Positions 35,101 through 41,548 of a stretch of 52,823 nucleotides of DNA are shown one piece after another. This DNA is from Burkholderiales bacterium (GTDB lineage: Bacteria; Pseudomonadota; Gammaproteobacteria; Burkholderiales; Ga0077523), in assembly GCA_022843925.1 (NCBI GenBank), contig JALHMS010000027.1, positions 1 to 52,823 on the forward strand, in the 5' to 3' direction. Both the position numbers and the translations under genes were made by a program. Numbering within the stretch: the first letter of the stretch is position 1; every line of letters begins with the position of its first letter. The notes beneath the pieces are model-generated. The model did not search any database, had not been told where the DNA came from, and saw only the letters and a program-made list of their open reading frames with translations.

Positions 35101-36935
35101 CGCCCCTCCGTGTAACCCGCCACGAGCGGGAGGTCGGCCTTGTTCGTGGAGAGAAGCCCGGCCGCCCGGCCGGCAACGACGTCCGTCTCCGGCGCGCGGT
35201 CCGCGAAACCGACGTAGACGCGGTCCAGCGTCGCCTCGCTCATCGCATAGGTGACCCCGTCGGCACCCAGGAGTCGCGTTTCGGCGGCACGCCCCGCGTT
35301 GTAGGTCAGCACGCTGCCCGACACGTCGAGCACACTGCCTTCGCGGAGGATCACATCGCCTTCCGAGCGCAGCGTGATCGTTCCGCCGCCGGCCGTGCGT
35401 TCGTCGACGGCGCGGGCCACCTGGTTGACGAATCCGGAAACATCGCCGATCGGCGTGCCCTTGCGGATGTCCACCGTGACCTTCTGGCCGCGCACGAAGC
35501 TGTCGCGCAGCAGCGGGGAGTCGCGGAGTTCGTTGCCGCGCAGTTCCACGTCGATGAAGTTGCGTTCCACCGACAGCGTAACGCCCTGCGTGCCGGCGAC
35601 GTCGATGCGGGCCCCGGGCGCCACGTAGATGCGCACGTCACCCACCGCAGGGCTGCCGGGCACCTGGAAGAGGGGCGCAGTCTGGGCCGAGATGGCCACC
35701 TCGCCGGCGGGTGCGCGCAGCACGCTGTCCGCCTCGAGAACCACGCGCCGTCCGACCACGTCGATGCGCGAGGGGGTGAAGCCCTGCGCGTCCTGCGTGG
35801 TGGTCCGGTCGCCTGTCTGCGGCATCACTTCCGTCGTGCTGCCGGGGCCGAACGTGACGGTGCCGGTCCGCTGGCCCCGGGGGATCACCACGTTGCCGTT
35901 CACCGTCACCGTGGAGATGCCGCTGCTCTGACTGACCTGGTCGCGGGCCTGCAGGAAGACCGAACCGTTGACGCTGACCGACGTCGTCGCCGAGACCCTG
36001 CCGTTCTGGTTGACGGCGAAGGCCGCGAGCGTGGCATTGCCGCGGTCGACGAGGACGCGCCCCGTCGAAGCATTGGTGACGGTGCCGCCGACGACGTCGG
36101 TCGGCGTGCCTGCACCATCGAACGTCTGATACGGATCGACCTCGACGAGAAACCCGCGCAGGGTCGCGTCGAGCGGCGCCGTGAGGAACACCTTGGCGCC
36201 ACCGGCCAGCACGACCTGACCCTCCGGTGCCGAGATCGTCCCTTGGTTGTTCACCCTGGGGGCCAGCACCATGATGCGTCCACCGGTGGACGCATTGAGC
36301 GCGGCCCCGGGCGCGACGTCGATCAGGCTGGTCTCGAACTCCGCCTTCGTGCCGCCCCACGTGAACGCGGCCTGCGCGTTGGCGCCGACGGGCAGCGACA
36401 GGAAGCCGCGGGTGAAGGCGTCGCCGTTCACCTGCAGCGTGGAGGCGAAGAGGGACCCCACGTCGACCTGGGCACCGTCCTTGAAGAGGATCCCGTTCTG
36501 GTTGACGAGATAGATCTCGCCGGCGGCGCGGATCGACCCCTGGATGACGCTCGGGTTGACGTCGTGGATCTGGTTCAGCGTCGCCGAGCCTGCGCCCTGC
36601 TGGTGGTTGAACTGGACGGTCGCACCGGCACCCACGTTGAAGCTCTGCCAGTTGATGACGGCCCGGAGGCTGGACTGATCCACCGTCATCGTGGCGTTGT
36701 TTATCGCAGCGGTGGCGGCACCGCTGGCGGCGATGTTCGGGCTGCCGATGGGGAGCGTCGGTACCGGCAGCGTCGGGTCGGCCACGGCCGCGGCGGCGGC
36801 GCCCAGCAGCGCCGCCGAAACGAGGCCGGCCGCCGATGCGCGACGCTTGCTGCGCACGGCGGTGGCGTTCTCCCCCACGGGGACCAGCATTCCGTGGATC
36901 CGGCTGGAGACAAGGCGGAAGCAGCGCGCGTTCAT
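26181..36935 (-). CDS. giant filamentous-haemagglutinin-type TpsA exoprotein
   Basis: A 3,584-residue secreted protein. It starts with an extended signal peptide of the ESPR kind (MNARCFRLVSSRIHGMLVPV) and a hydrophobic core, with cleavage near ADP about residue 53. A TPS secretion domain (haemagglutinin activity domain) covers about 60-190, with INWQSFNVGAGATVQFNHQ, IQGSIRAAGEIYLVNQNGIL and a SLFASTL-type motif. The bulk is repetitive beta-helix (GSVLDVSG, GRDL and GAVIDASG-type repeats). Near the C-terminus come a helical stretch with LTESNFLALVGLLERSYGK and a Ser/Thr/Ala-rich tail ending VLGYGDE. No toxin, VENN or CDI domain and no anchoring motif is seen. The C-terminal region resembles the DUF3739-bearing haemagglutinin family. 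AGGAG precedes the ATG. TpsB is encoded 76 bases upstream. Confidence 0.93.
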   Translation of the reverse strand: MNARCFRLVSSRIHGMLVPVGENATAVRSKRRASAAGLVSAALLGAAAAAVADPTLPVPTLPIGSPNIAASGAATAAINNATMTVDQSSLRAVINWQSFNVGAGATVQFNHQQGAGSATLNQIHDVNPSVIQGSIRAAGEIYLVNQNGILFKDGAQVDVGSLFASTLQVNGDAFTRGFLSLPVGANAQAAFTWGGTKAEFETSLIDVAPGAALNASTGGRIMVLAPRVNNQGTISAPEGQVVLAGGAKVFLTAPLDATLRGFLVEVDPYQTFDGAGTPTDVVGGTVTNASTGRVLVDRGNATLAAFAVNQNGRVSATTSVSVNGSVFLQARDQVSQSSGISTVTVNGNVVIPRGQRTGTVTFGPGSTTEVMPQTGDRTTTQDAQGFTPSRIDVVGRRVVLEADSVLRAPAGEVAISAQTAPLFQVPGSPAVGDVRIYVAPGARIDVAGTQGVTLSVERNFIDVELRGNELRDSPLLRDSFVRGQKVTVDIRKGTPIGDVSGFVNQVARAVDERTAGGGTITLRSEGDVILREGSVLDVSGSVLTYNAGRAAETRLLGADGVTYAMSEATLDRVYVGFADRAPETDVVAGRAAGLLSTNKADLPLVAGYTEGRSAGSIAVVSHGAVLDGTLVGRATAGEFQRTAALAPQGGQLLLGDLSADAITAGSRKLRDLAFVAIPQRLGSTFNADSVLDAPWRDRVALDPIALFGTGGFTRLNASSDGAVTVETPITLAPWGSLSLAGRAVAVSANINAPGAIVTLATHEVSGEDITDPSRFALDVASGVHIDTAGTWTNDRRSLNPVAPGSAIVLDGGSISLRGVADVRLAGGSVLDVSGGARVDEAGRLTAGDAGRIAITTGRLGLSEADPQVSTLTLGGELRGFAVVQPMGGVVGTGGDLAISTSRIVIGAAGTGATGELHLAPAFFDRGGFTSFTMNGQDGLLVADGAVVTPRVSAWQVDGAALESKRTGTPMFRTGPDSAVTNPLTGGLRQWSRLAGGFDDFVDPWSPAAIVLRSDSAARGHVEIARNAIVEVDPLGSIAIESGRRVTVLGGLSAPGGTITIGNVPPGSNDTFESDVSVWIGSTARIFAQGVAQSRRNNLGFFTGVVHDGGRIEINAAKGSVVLEAGSVLDVSGVVSGTTTAGLRGPRIEDVLDVPVASVTGITASGVTVADLSYRRTAVASSAGEIHLVAREGILADATFRAAPGRAGQAGGTLFVAMTAAPQVNFPGTEKRIVVMKGSGVGGNPTFLAPGAAPGAPIPTVVGGVDLGGGAYLNADRITDAGFSAVTLMARDRIEFPDTLTLSPGRSLTLDAPEIRVANGAAVSLDSAVVNLGSTDLSRQLQITPVAGAGTLDVRARVVDLVGRVNLTGVDRVSVRSTSGTGVSGGDIRLRGVLVDTVAGEGVAYRLIGGLTTAASIVQLEAERIAPTTATSFTFRTVAVDTGTGAVSTDGTIEFLAPAVVGPTTPILSAAGELLVQARTIRQETLVAAPFGSIRFEATDSVVLGAGSVTSASGNGQAIPFGQTELSGKDYVYDLGAGFGNLVITTPPEKRIELAAPTVTLAAGALVDLSGGGDLLAYEFVPGPGGSADIFNPGASAARDPLPGSFAILPGVGAAYGPYDHQSQQGTTGLIVGDQIQLRGVAGLPDGVYTLLPRAYASLPGAFLVTPSETPVLDLPFGPVSARYAGPVTGDLRNVQLVAGYRTAREFDGTVIRDERTSLFVIHDQRALGRLAEYTRTSVGGFFPGTTGAQMPADAGRLVLETSGALSLAGTIAGAGARGLQVDIAAPAIRVHAPGDVPASGFLNLDVSRLNALGASSLLLGGTRSTADGMTITTGVGSREVILSNRADSPLLAADLMLVSAGDIRIEDGAVLRATGTGAPTPGTIAIAGNGAFVRVSTAPVATVARSAFDRVAGTLTVAPNALLDAGTSVLLDATRTTTLASNVQIEAAAVSLAAGRIDLGAAVPATDGLVIGGALLQRLGGGDALALKSYSTIDLYGANTIGAVDADGRPLLASLTLDAPAVNAFGAGDKVFRAGTMVLTNSSGTVVSPTGTGTGDLRFEALGDGTTTGGTLTLGPGAVALGGADLVVLEGDRQVRIAGTGEMVSTAAELRIVTSTLTAAAAADGRITSSGLLSLQAPATPLAGAASPGLGSRLALVGTRVDVATRIDLPSGVVDMMATGARADDAIRLLSGAVIDASGTEVVFTPGVTRVTDGGTVRMRTEAGDIALAAGSSIDVSAGGNGAKAGLVEMQSGRSLALGGTLTGTGGGSIAADIAQDGDLDAFAASALAGGFSGAQRYRVRSGDLALAADRTMTAREIRLAADAGTVTVAGMLDASAGKGGRIEVWASGDVTTAGTSRLLVRATGGNGDGGLVFLGTSAGAIAVQSGTTLDVSAAGDGAAGEVWLRAPRTVDDVAITALAPTLIGTDEVIIEAFRVYSATTIGTAAGSGLNISNTGGAASLFNETRDYLSVARPAVATRLGSDATIRLRPGIEVRGGTISLAADWNFYCGTAATCAGPNGVWSFGGEPGVLTLRSEGNVALNRTLSDGFRALPPATPTTASITVMNDAYVPRAGGGWSYRVVAGADIGSADLLATVAGTEADVTLAAGRLVRTSDGFIDVVAARDLVLADARAVIYTSGEPGAAVAGFIVPNPPTVAGAARTHTPTYTEGGGDVRVVAGRDLRGASSGRAVTEWLYRDVRRNARNEIQPNPQTTWWVRYDAFHEGVGALGGGDVWMEAGRDIANVSGAVPTNAQLGGDAASAPLAGNFVELGGGDLTVRAGRDLLSGLYVVQRGIGDIQAGRDVGSATTVSGTPLNAMFALGDASIGVRAGRDATVEGVFNPTIQRQPRGNIGTTGLLTSYFLTYGEGASFDLSALTGSATLSNNRELLPQISGSPLASFGSAGESVSSVIYPGTVRVAALSGDARVGREFFMAPDRRGQFELLAATDVTVDGRILMSDVSPLSLPAPLSPDRAFSNSLSPLLVNASEQGALFHDEQVLHAGDTTPIRIVAARGDVRGPVDPQTGVSPLGVFAKSLMLVAGRDIVDTWVIGQNVNPTDITRFEAGRDLRFNTLRDPLGNQRSNLSGIQWGGPGELQINTGRDVDLGNSLGILTRGNLDNPFLPESGAAIRVSAGGVAPDYSGFLDTYLSTDLDRLAAQFPREVRQFVKDNGGTEFPDTPAGRASALQALQGLGGASIDAFVESVNYRTELVAYMRSRTGDANLPADDAITAFLALDRPAQTAFVNSVLFSELRLAGNPGNLEAALPGFEVRGYRAMATLYPVDPDVQAQLTESNFLALVGLLERSYGKNVKPLLAEMSRPGATFDPNDGARGFASNYLAMAERYAGDVNLFFSQIKTEQGGAIELRVPGGLVNAGLANPGVLSKGASSLGIVTVRGGSIEATVLEDFLVNQSRVFTLGGGDINLWASFGNIDAGKGAKTATATPPPQIVIRDGKFVLDTSRSISGSGIGVLLSRPDVPPGSAALITPLGEVDAGDAGVVVAGDLVVRAQTVANAANISVGGTSGGVPNATPSLSIGLSGTSSNESQTTAAVARAAETAAAESAANALKTMPSFITVQVLGYGDE

Positions 36936-37011
36936 GGGAACTCCTGACTACCTGAAGCGAATGGGATGAAGGGCCGGGGTGATGGACGGGACGAATGCCG
37001 GCGGCGCGACA

Positions 37012-38601
37012 TCAGAAGTCGTAGGCCACTCGGAGGTGCACACGCGTGCTTCCAGCCTTAGTCACGAGGGCGTCCTCCATCGGGAAACCCACTTCGAGGG
37101 ACGCTGCGAGATCGGGCTGTCGCTGGTAGCGAAAGCCGAATCCGGCCGCCCACGGCGTCTGTCGCGAGGCCTGACCCGCAAGCGGGCTCTTGAGGCGCAC
37201 GCTGGCCGCATCGACGAAGCCGAGCAGGATCAGTTCGCCGACCCCGCCCGCTTCGGCACCACCGGTGAGCGATGGCGACCGCATCTCGGCGGTCGCGAGC
37301 CAGCCCTCGTCGCCGAGCACCTCGGCCTCGTAATAGCCGCGCACCCCGTCGGCGCCCGCGCCGACGAACTGCTCGGTGTTGATGAGCGGTGCGCTGGCGG
37401 TGTGTGTGATCACGCGGGCGAAACCGACCATGCCGCGCTTCAGGTTCTGCTCGCGCGACAGTTCGGCGCGCAGGGTGATGAAGTTCGCGGTGGCCCGGAA
37501 TCGCCGCTCCGCGAACTCGCGGTCGGAGTTTCCTGCCAGCCCGCCGCGCATCGCGAAGACCGACGTGAGGCTGCCGCGCGTGGTGCCCTTGTCGCCGCGC
37601 TTCGTCGCGCTGTACTGCGCGGTGATCGGCGTGTAGCTCACGGTGGATCCGAGCGACGCACCGGGTCCGATCGATACGTCCTGCAGGGACTCCTTGTAGT
37701 CCACACCGACCACCGCGCTGTGGAAGAGGCGGTCGCTTCCGGGGAGCGGACGGATCACGCGCGCGCCGAGGATGTTGCTGTTGCCGACCACCGTGGACGA
37801 GCCCAGCGTTGCGACGGTGCTGCGGGCGCGAACGCCGTATAGCGCCAGCATCGTGCTGCCGCCGGCGGGCCGGAACACGTAGTTGGCGGAAAGTGCGCTC
37901 ACCTCCGAGGTGTTCTCGGGCGAGAGCAGATAGATGAGCGACGCGCTGTGATCGCGCCCCCAGAGATTGTCGTAGCGGACGGAACCCTGGATCCGCAGCG
38001 GAGATGTATTCGGCGCCTGCCGGTTGTTGACTTCGACGGCCGCGTGGAACGGGCGCTCGTCCTGCACCCGCAGTTCCATCTCGACCTCGCCGCGCTGCTG
38101 GCCGGGGCGGAGCACCGGTGTCACGGTCCGACCGCCCGCCTGGTTGAACTCGGTCAGTTCCTTCTGGGCATCGGGGAAGTAAGGTACGGTCCCCGGCGCG
38201 ATCGACGGGAGCTTCGAACGGATGTAGTCCCGCGAGTGATAGCGATTGCCAGTGACGACGACCTTCTTCACGACGCCGTCCACGACCTGCAACCGAACCA
38301 CGCCGTTCTTCACTTGCTGCGGCGGCAGATCGACGGTCACCGTGAGGTAGCCCGCGTCCTGATACACCTTCTCGAGAGCAGCGCGCGCCGCCTGTGCGTC
38401 CGCGATGGACTTGCCGTAGCCCAGATGCGGATACACGGCCTTCTCGATCTCGATGCCGGGGAGCGTCGTGTTGCCGTCCACGACGAACTCGAGGATATCG
38501 AAGGCGGCCTCCTGCGCGCGGGCAGGCGACAGACTCAACGCCGCGAGGGTGATGAGGGCGATAACGACATGCGAAAGCACTTCGACTGCTCTGCGTTCCA
38601 C
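37012..38601 (-). CDS. TpsB (ShlB/FhaC/HecB family) outer-membrane transporter
   Basis: A 529-residue outer-membrane Omp85-superfamily translocator. A signal peptide ends near SPARAQ (residue 30). POTRA domains follow (FDILEFVVDGNTTLPGIEIE about 34-53; VVDGVVKKVVVTGNRYHSRD about 128-147), then a 16-strand barrel with the conserved VRGYYEAE motif near residue 430 that lies inside the pore, and a C-terminal aromatic strand (VHLRVAYDF). It secretes its cognate TpsA, here the giant gene directly downstream. The start is a GTG at 38601 without a clear ribosome site. Confidence 0.94.
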   Translation of the reverse strand: MERRAVEVLSHVVIALITLAALSLSPARAQEAAFDILEFVVDGNTTLPGIEIEKAVYPHLGYGKSIADAQAARAALEKVYQDAGYLTVTVDLPPQQVKNGVVRLQVVDGVVKKVVVTGNRYHSRDYIRSKLPSIAPGTVPYFPDAQKELTEFNQAGGRTVTPVLRPGQQRGEVEMELRVQDERPFHAAVEVNNRQAPNTSPLRIQGSVRYDNLWGRDHSASLIYLLSPENTSEVSALSANYVFRPAGGSTMLALYGVRARSTVATLGSSTVVGNSNILGARVIRPLPGSDRLFHSAVVGVDYKESLQDVSIGPGASLGSTVSYTPITAQYSATKRGDKGTTRGSLTSVFAMRGGLAGNSDREFAERRFRATANFITLRAELSREQNLKRGMVGFARVITHTASAPLINTEQFVGAGADGVRGYYEAEVLGDEGWLATAEMRSPSLTGGAEAGGVGELILLGFVDAASVRLKSPLAGQASRQTPWAAGFGFRYQRQPDLAASLEVGFPMEDALVTKAGSTRVHLRVAYDF

Positions 38602-38700
38602 GATTCACCACACTGAAACGCCGAACGAGGGGATGAGCCCGCGTCCGGCGTCGATCTGCGTTGGGCCGACGGCAACGCGCCGACGACCCGACCACCTACA

Positions 38701-40221
38701 TCAGAACAACATCTGCATCGGCGAGCACGTGTTGCCGAAACGCGTGCCCTTCGCGACGTTCGGGCTCGACGTCGGGTCGAACGTCGGCGGCAGGGCGGCG
38801 ACCCACGGGCTGGCGTTGAAGGCCGGATCGCCCGCACGCTTGATGAACTCGTTCACGAACGCGAGCTTCAGGCCGGAGAGTGCAGGGACGCTGTCTCCCT
38901 GGTCGTTGCGGTCCACCGCCGCCTTCCGGTACTGCATCGTCAACTCGACCATGAAGTCGTACTTGCCGTCGATCATGTTGGCCTTGCTGGGCGCCATGCC
39001 GGTGCCGGGACCGGCAGCGAGCGTGGAGGTGTTGATGTTGAACACACCGGCGCCATCGAGGTAACGGAAGCTCCAGCCGTTCTGGTTCGGATTGGCGCTG
39101 GAAGCGCTGTCGCCGGACAGCGTGCCGATCGCGCGGAACGGTTCGGTGCTGTTCGAGAACTGGACGCGGTACCAATTGCCGTCGTCACCGCGGAAGTTGT
39201 GGTCGAGGTTGTTCTGGGCGCTGCGCAGGCAGTCGCGCACGTTCCCGGAACCGGGGTTCTCAACCACCGTGAAGCCGGCCGTGGGATCGATCGTGAACGG
39301 ATTGAGCTGCGTCCCCGTGCCACCGGTGATGCCGCTCACGCTGTCCGTCATGCGGGACGGGGGCACCAGGCCGCCGAAGCTGTTCTGGCAGGGGAAGTTG
39401 TTGAACAGCCAGTTGTACGACGTCTGCGTGCCGGAGCCCTGCACGCGGCGGCACACGATGACTTGCGTGTTTCCGCTGTTGATCGACGGGTCGACCTGGC
39501 TCCAGTCCTGGTAGGTTCCGGACAGCATCGCACCGTAGGCCGACCGCGAGAGCCAGGTCTCGGCGGGGACCGCGTTGGTCGCCACGATGCCCATGCTGAG
39601 TGCGTTGACAGGCTTAACTTCCAGACGCGCCACTTCGATGTTGCTCAGCTGCTGAACACCGAACTCGACGTTGAAGGGACCCTTGAACATGGCCGGTTCC
39701 ACGTCGGAAACACCGAAGTCGGAAACTTCGCCGAGGTTCACCAAGGGATTGGCGTACTCGGGAAGACCCGGATCGAGACCCTTGACGGAACAACGGTAGA
39801 TCGACGCTTCCAGCACGCAGGTGGACGACGTGATGTCGAGCGTCTCGATGCGCGAGGCGCGCGCCACGGGGTTCACACCCCACACCGAGCCGCCGCGGGA
39901 TCGCTTGACGAACAGCACGGTGCGACCGCGGAGCGTCGCGGGCACCGTGGGGTCGGTCTTCACCCGGCCGTAGAAGGCGTTGTAACCGCGGCCGTCATCA
40001 CCGAAGTTGGCGGCGGTGCCGTTGTTGTCCTGATACCGGTGGAAACCCGCTTCGAACAGACCCGTGGCGATCTGGACGAGGAAATTGTCGGGGGCGGTGG
40101 CGCCGGAGAGGATCACTTTGAGCTCGGGCGCGGAGAACGGGGCAGGTGTCTGCGCCGCCACCTGTCCGCTGGCGATGACGCCGACGGCGGAGCAGGCGAG
40201 AGCGATAGCTTTCATCTTCAT
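38701..40221 (-). CDS. secreted PstS-like (periplasmic-binding-protein fold) protein
   Basis: A 506-residue exported protein; signal peptide to about residue 23 (GVIASGQVAAQ). It is not a standard PstS but carries a PstS-like pattern. Near the N-terminus is LKVILSGATAPDNFL; then VSDFGVSDVEPAMF, resembling the DFGASD ligand loop; SGTYQDWSQVDPS, resembling the KITNW/DD region; and VCRRVQGSGTQTSYNWLF, resembling the RxDGSGT phosphate-binding loop. The C-terminal third is Asn/Gly-rich and has no match I know. Five or more Cys suggest disulfides. An anion- or phosphate-ester-binding role is inference. GGAG lies 6 bases before the ATG at 40221. It is flanked by the PEP-CTERM gene upstream and tpsB downstream. 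It is less GC-rich than its surroundings. Confidence 0.6.
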   Translation of the reverse strand: MKMKAIALACSAVGVIASGQVAAQTPAPFSAPELKVILSGATAPDNFLVQIATGLFEAGFHRYQDNNGTAANFGDDGRGYNAFYGRVKTDPTVPATLRGRTVLFVKRSRGGSVWGVNPVARASRIETLDITSSTCVLEASIYRCSVKGLDPGLPEYANPLVNLGEVSDFGVSDVEPAMFKGPFNVEFGVQQLSNIEVARLEVKPVNALSMGIVATNAVPAETWLSRSAYGAMLSGTYQDWSQVDPSINSGNTQVIVCRRVQGSGTQTSYNWLFNNFPCQNSFGGLVPPSRMTDSVSGITGGTGTQLNPFTIDPTAGFTVVENPGSGNVRDCLRSAQNNLDHNFRGDDGNWYRVQFSNSTEPFRAIGTLSGDSASSANPNQNGWSFRYLDGAGVFNINTSTLAAGPGTGMAPSKANMIDGKYDFMVELTMQYRKAAVDRNDQGDSVPALSGLKLAFVNEFIKRAGDPAFNASPWVAALPPTFDPTSSPNVAKGTRFGNTCSPMQMLF

Positions 40222-40260
40222 GGGAAACTCCTTGAAATTTGGGCGTACCAATCCCTGCAC

Positions 40261-40280
40261 GACGCGCCCGGGGGCGCATC
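40261..40280 (-). other. GC-rich hairpin between the PEP-CTERM and PstS-like genes
   Basis: A near-perfect inverted repeat (GATGCGCCC...GGGCGCGTC on the minus strand, one G-U pair) lies in the 92-base gap between the two genes, with no U-tract after it. It could attenuate or protect the upstream message and so set different levels for the two products. The fold is seen; the function is a guess. Confidence 0.4.
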
Positions 40281-40313
40281 GCGTGTCAGGAACGATCAGT
40301 CGTTAAGTTTGGA

Positions 40314-41120
40314 TCAGCGCTTGTTACGGCGACGGGCGGCGAAGCCGAGCGCCGCAATGCCGACACCCATCATGGCGTAGGTGCTGGGCTCGGGAACCGG
40401 CATGATTTTGAGTTCGCTGCCATTGAAGCTCACTTCGTACGGCTGGGTGTTGAACTTCAGCTCGGAAACGATCCCGGGGTTGGTACGCTGAGCGAAGGCA
40501 TTGCTCGCCTGACGAATCAGGATCAACGAAGCTGTTTCGTCGATAGCGATACCGTTGTTGAACCCGCTGGCATTACCACCGAAGTTCGTCCCCCACAGCG
40601 CGCCGAGCGCGTACGCCTCATTATCGGAAGGGATGGCGATGTTCGACCCGTTTGCCTGGGTCGGATGGGTCCCGAGCGTGTTGGTGGCGGCGATGAAGGC
40701 GTCTGCCGCGTTATCCAGGCGGGCCACCGCTTGATTGGTGAATGTCGGGAGTGTCGCGCCCTGGCGGTAGGTGCTCAGATGCTTCTCGAAGTTGCCCGTG
40801 CCAGAACCCGTGCTGTCGAGCGCGCCGATGTTCCAGATGAGGCTGCCGGGGTTAGCCGTGCCAGCGATGAACTGGACCAGCATGGCGTCGTTGGCAAAGG
40901 ACCAAGACTCGCCCGTAGCGGCGGCCGCGAGGAAGTTGTCGAGGCTGATGCCGAGGTCGCGGGTATAGGTCCGCTCCCCCGCCTGGTCCATGACCACCCA
41001 GAACAGCTCGCCGCTGCCGCCCAGGGCGCCGCCGGCCTTCGAATCCTGGATCAAGGCGAATGCCGAGGTCGAGACGGATGCCGCTAGCGCGGCGGTGATC
41101 AGAGTGCGGTAGATATGCAT
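40314..41120 (-). CDS. PEP-CTERM sorting domain-containing protein
   Basis: A 268-residue exported surface protein. An N-terminal signal peptide (MHIYRTLITAALAASVSTSAFA) precedes a mature part rich in Ala/Gly/Asn (SGELFWVVMDQAGERTYTRD, EAYALGALWGTNFGGNASGF). The C-terminus is a textbook PEP-CTERM sorting signal: VPEPSTYAMMG, a hydrophobic segment, then ARRRNKR. Such signals are cleaved by an exosortase and the protein is delivered to the cell surface or exopolysaccharide matrix. The middle region is unknown to me. The ATG at 41120 has GGAG 8 bases upstream. No exosortase gene is in the window, but EpsA, EpsL and a CAAX-protease-related gene are. Confidence 0.93.
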   Translation of the reverse strand: MHIYRTLITAALAASVSTSAFALIQDSKAGGALGGSGELFWVVMDQAGERTYTRDLGISLDNFLAAAATGESWSFANDAMLVQFIAGTANPGSLIWNIGALDSTGSGTGNFEKHLSTYRQGATLPTFTNQAVARLDNAADAFIAATNTLGTHPTQANGSNIAIPSDNEAYALGALWGTNFGGNASGFNNGIAIDETASLILIRQASNAFAQRTNPGIVSELKFNTQPYEVSFNGSELKIMPVPEPSTYAMMGVGIAALGFAARRRNKR

Positions 41121-41548
41121 GTAACAGTCTCCTGCTTGGAAAGGTGCGTTGTCGTCAGATCGCCTGGAGCACTTCTCCGTTATCGGGTTGGAGCTGGCGC
41201 GCCCGGCGAAGGGTGGCTGCACGAATTCCAGTTTCGCTGTGCACCGTGACGACCATCACGTCGTGCGGGCCGGCGAACGTCGTCCGAATGGATCACCCGG
41301 AGGCCCATGACTTTCACGGACCGCTACTGGGAGTATCCAAGCGGCACCTGTCCATTCCATGACACACGCAACATCGATTCATGGTTCTTTGGGACTACGT
41401 ACATGACGAGTTCGCGGCATGCTGTCGTAGCCCATCTGCCGGAAATCGACGCCTCCCCGGGGCGTAGCGAGCGCAAGGCCAGACGACGCCCCGTGCATAA
41501 AGAACTATCGGACCGATAGATTTCCGGACGGCAACGGCAGGACCTGCG
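41121..41548 (-). promoter_or_regulatory. 428-base non-coding stretch upstream of the PEP-CTERM gene
   Basis: No reading frame here is convincing. The stretch must hold the promoter of the PEP-CTERM/PstS-like genes, because the preceding operon ends at 41549. I see no confident sigma-70 pair. One GG-N10-GC spacing near 41227 is too poor in the flanking consensus to call sigma-54. A short palindrome at 41505-41519 probably marks the end of the upstream operon. Confidence 0.4.
41505..41519 (-). terminator. weak hairpin after the pseudopilin operon
   Basis: A 7-bp perfect palindrome CTATCGG/CCGATAG around one base lies 30 bases after the last pseudopilin stop and is followed on the minus strand by TTCTTTA. 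The T-rich tail makes it a possible weak intrinsic terminator, but the stem is short and only moderately GC-rich. Confidence 0.35.

Noticed and set aside
41195-41260. Sigma-54-type promoter upstream of the PEP-CTERM gene
   Set aside because: Only the GG-N10-GC spacing is present; the flanking TGGCAC and TTGC bases do not fit.
41307-41519. 70-codon plus-strand frame in the non-coding stretch
   Set aside because: No ribosome site, no family resemblance, and it runs into the hairpin at the end of the opposite operon.
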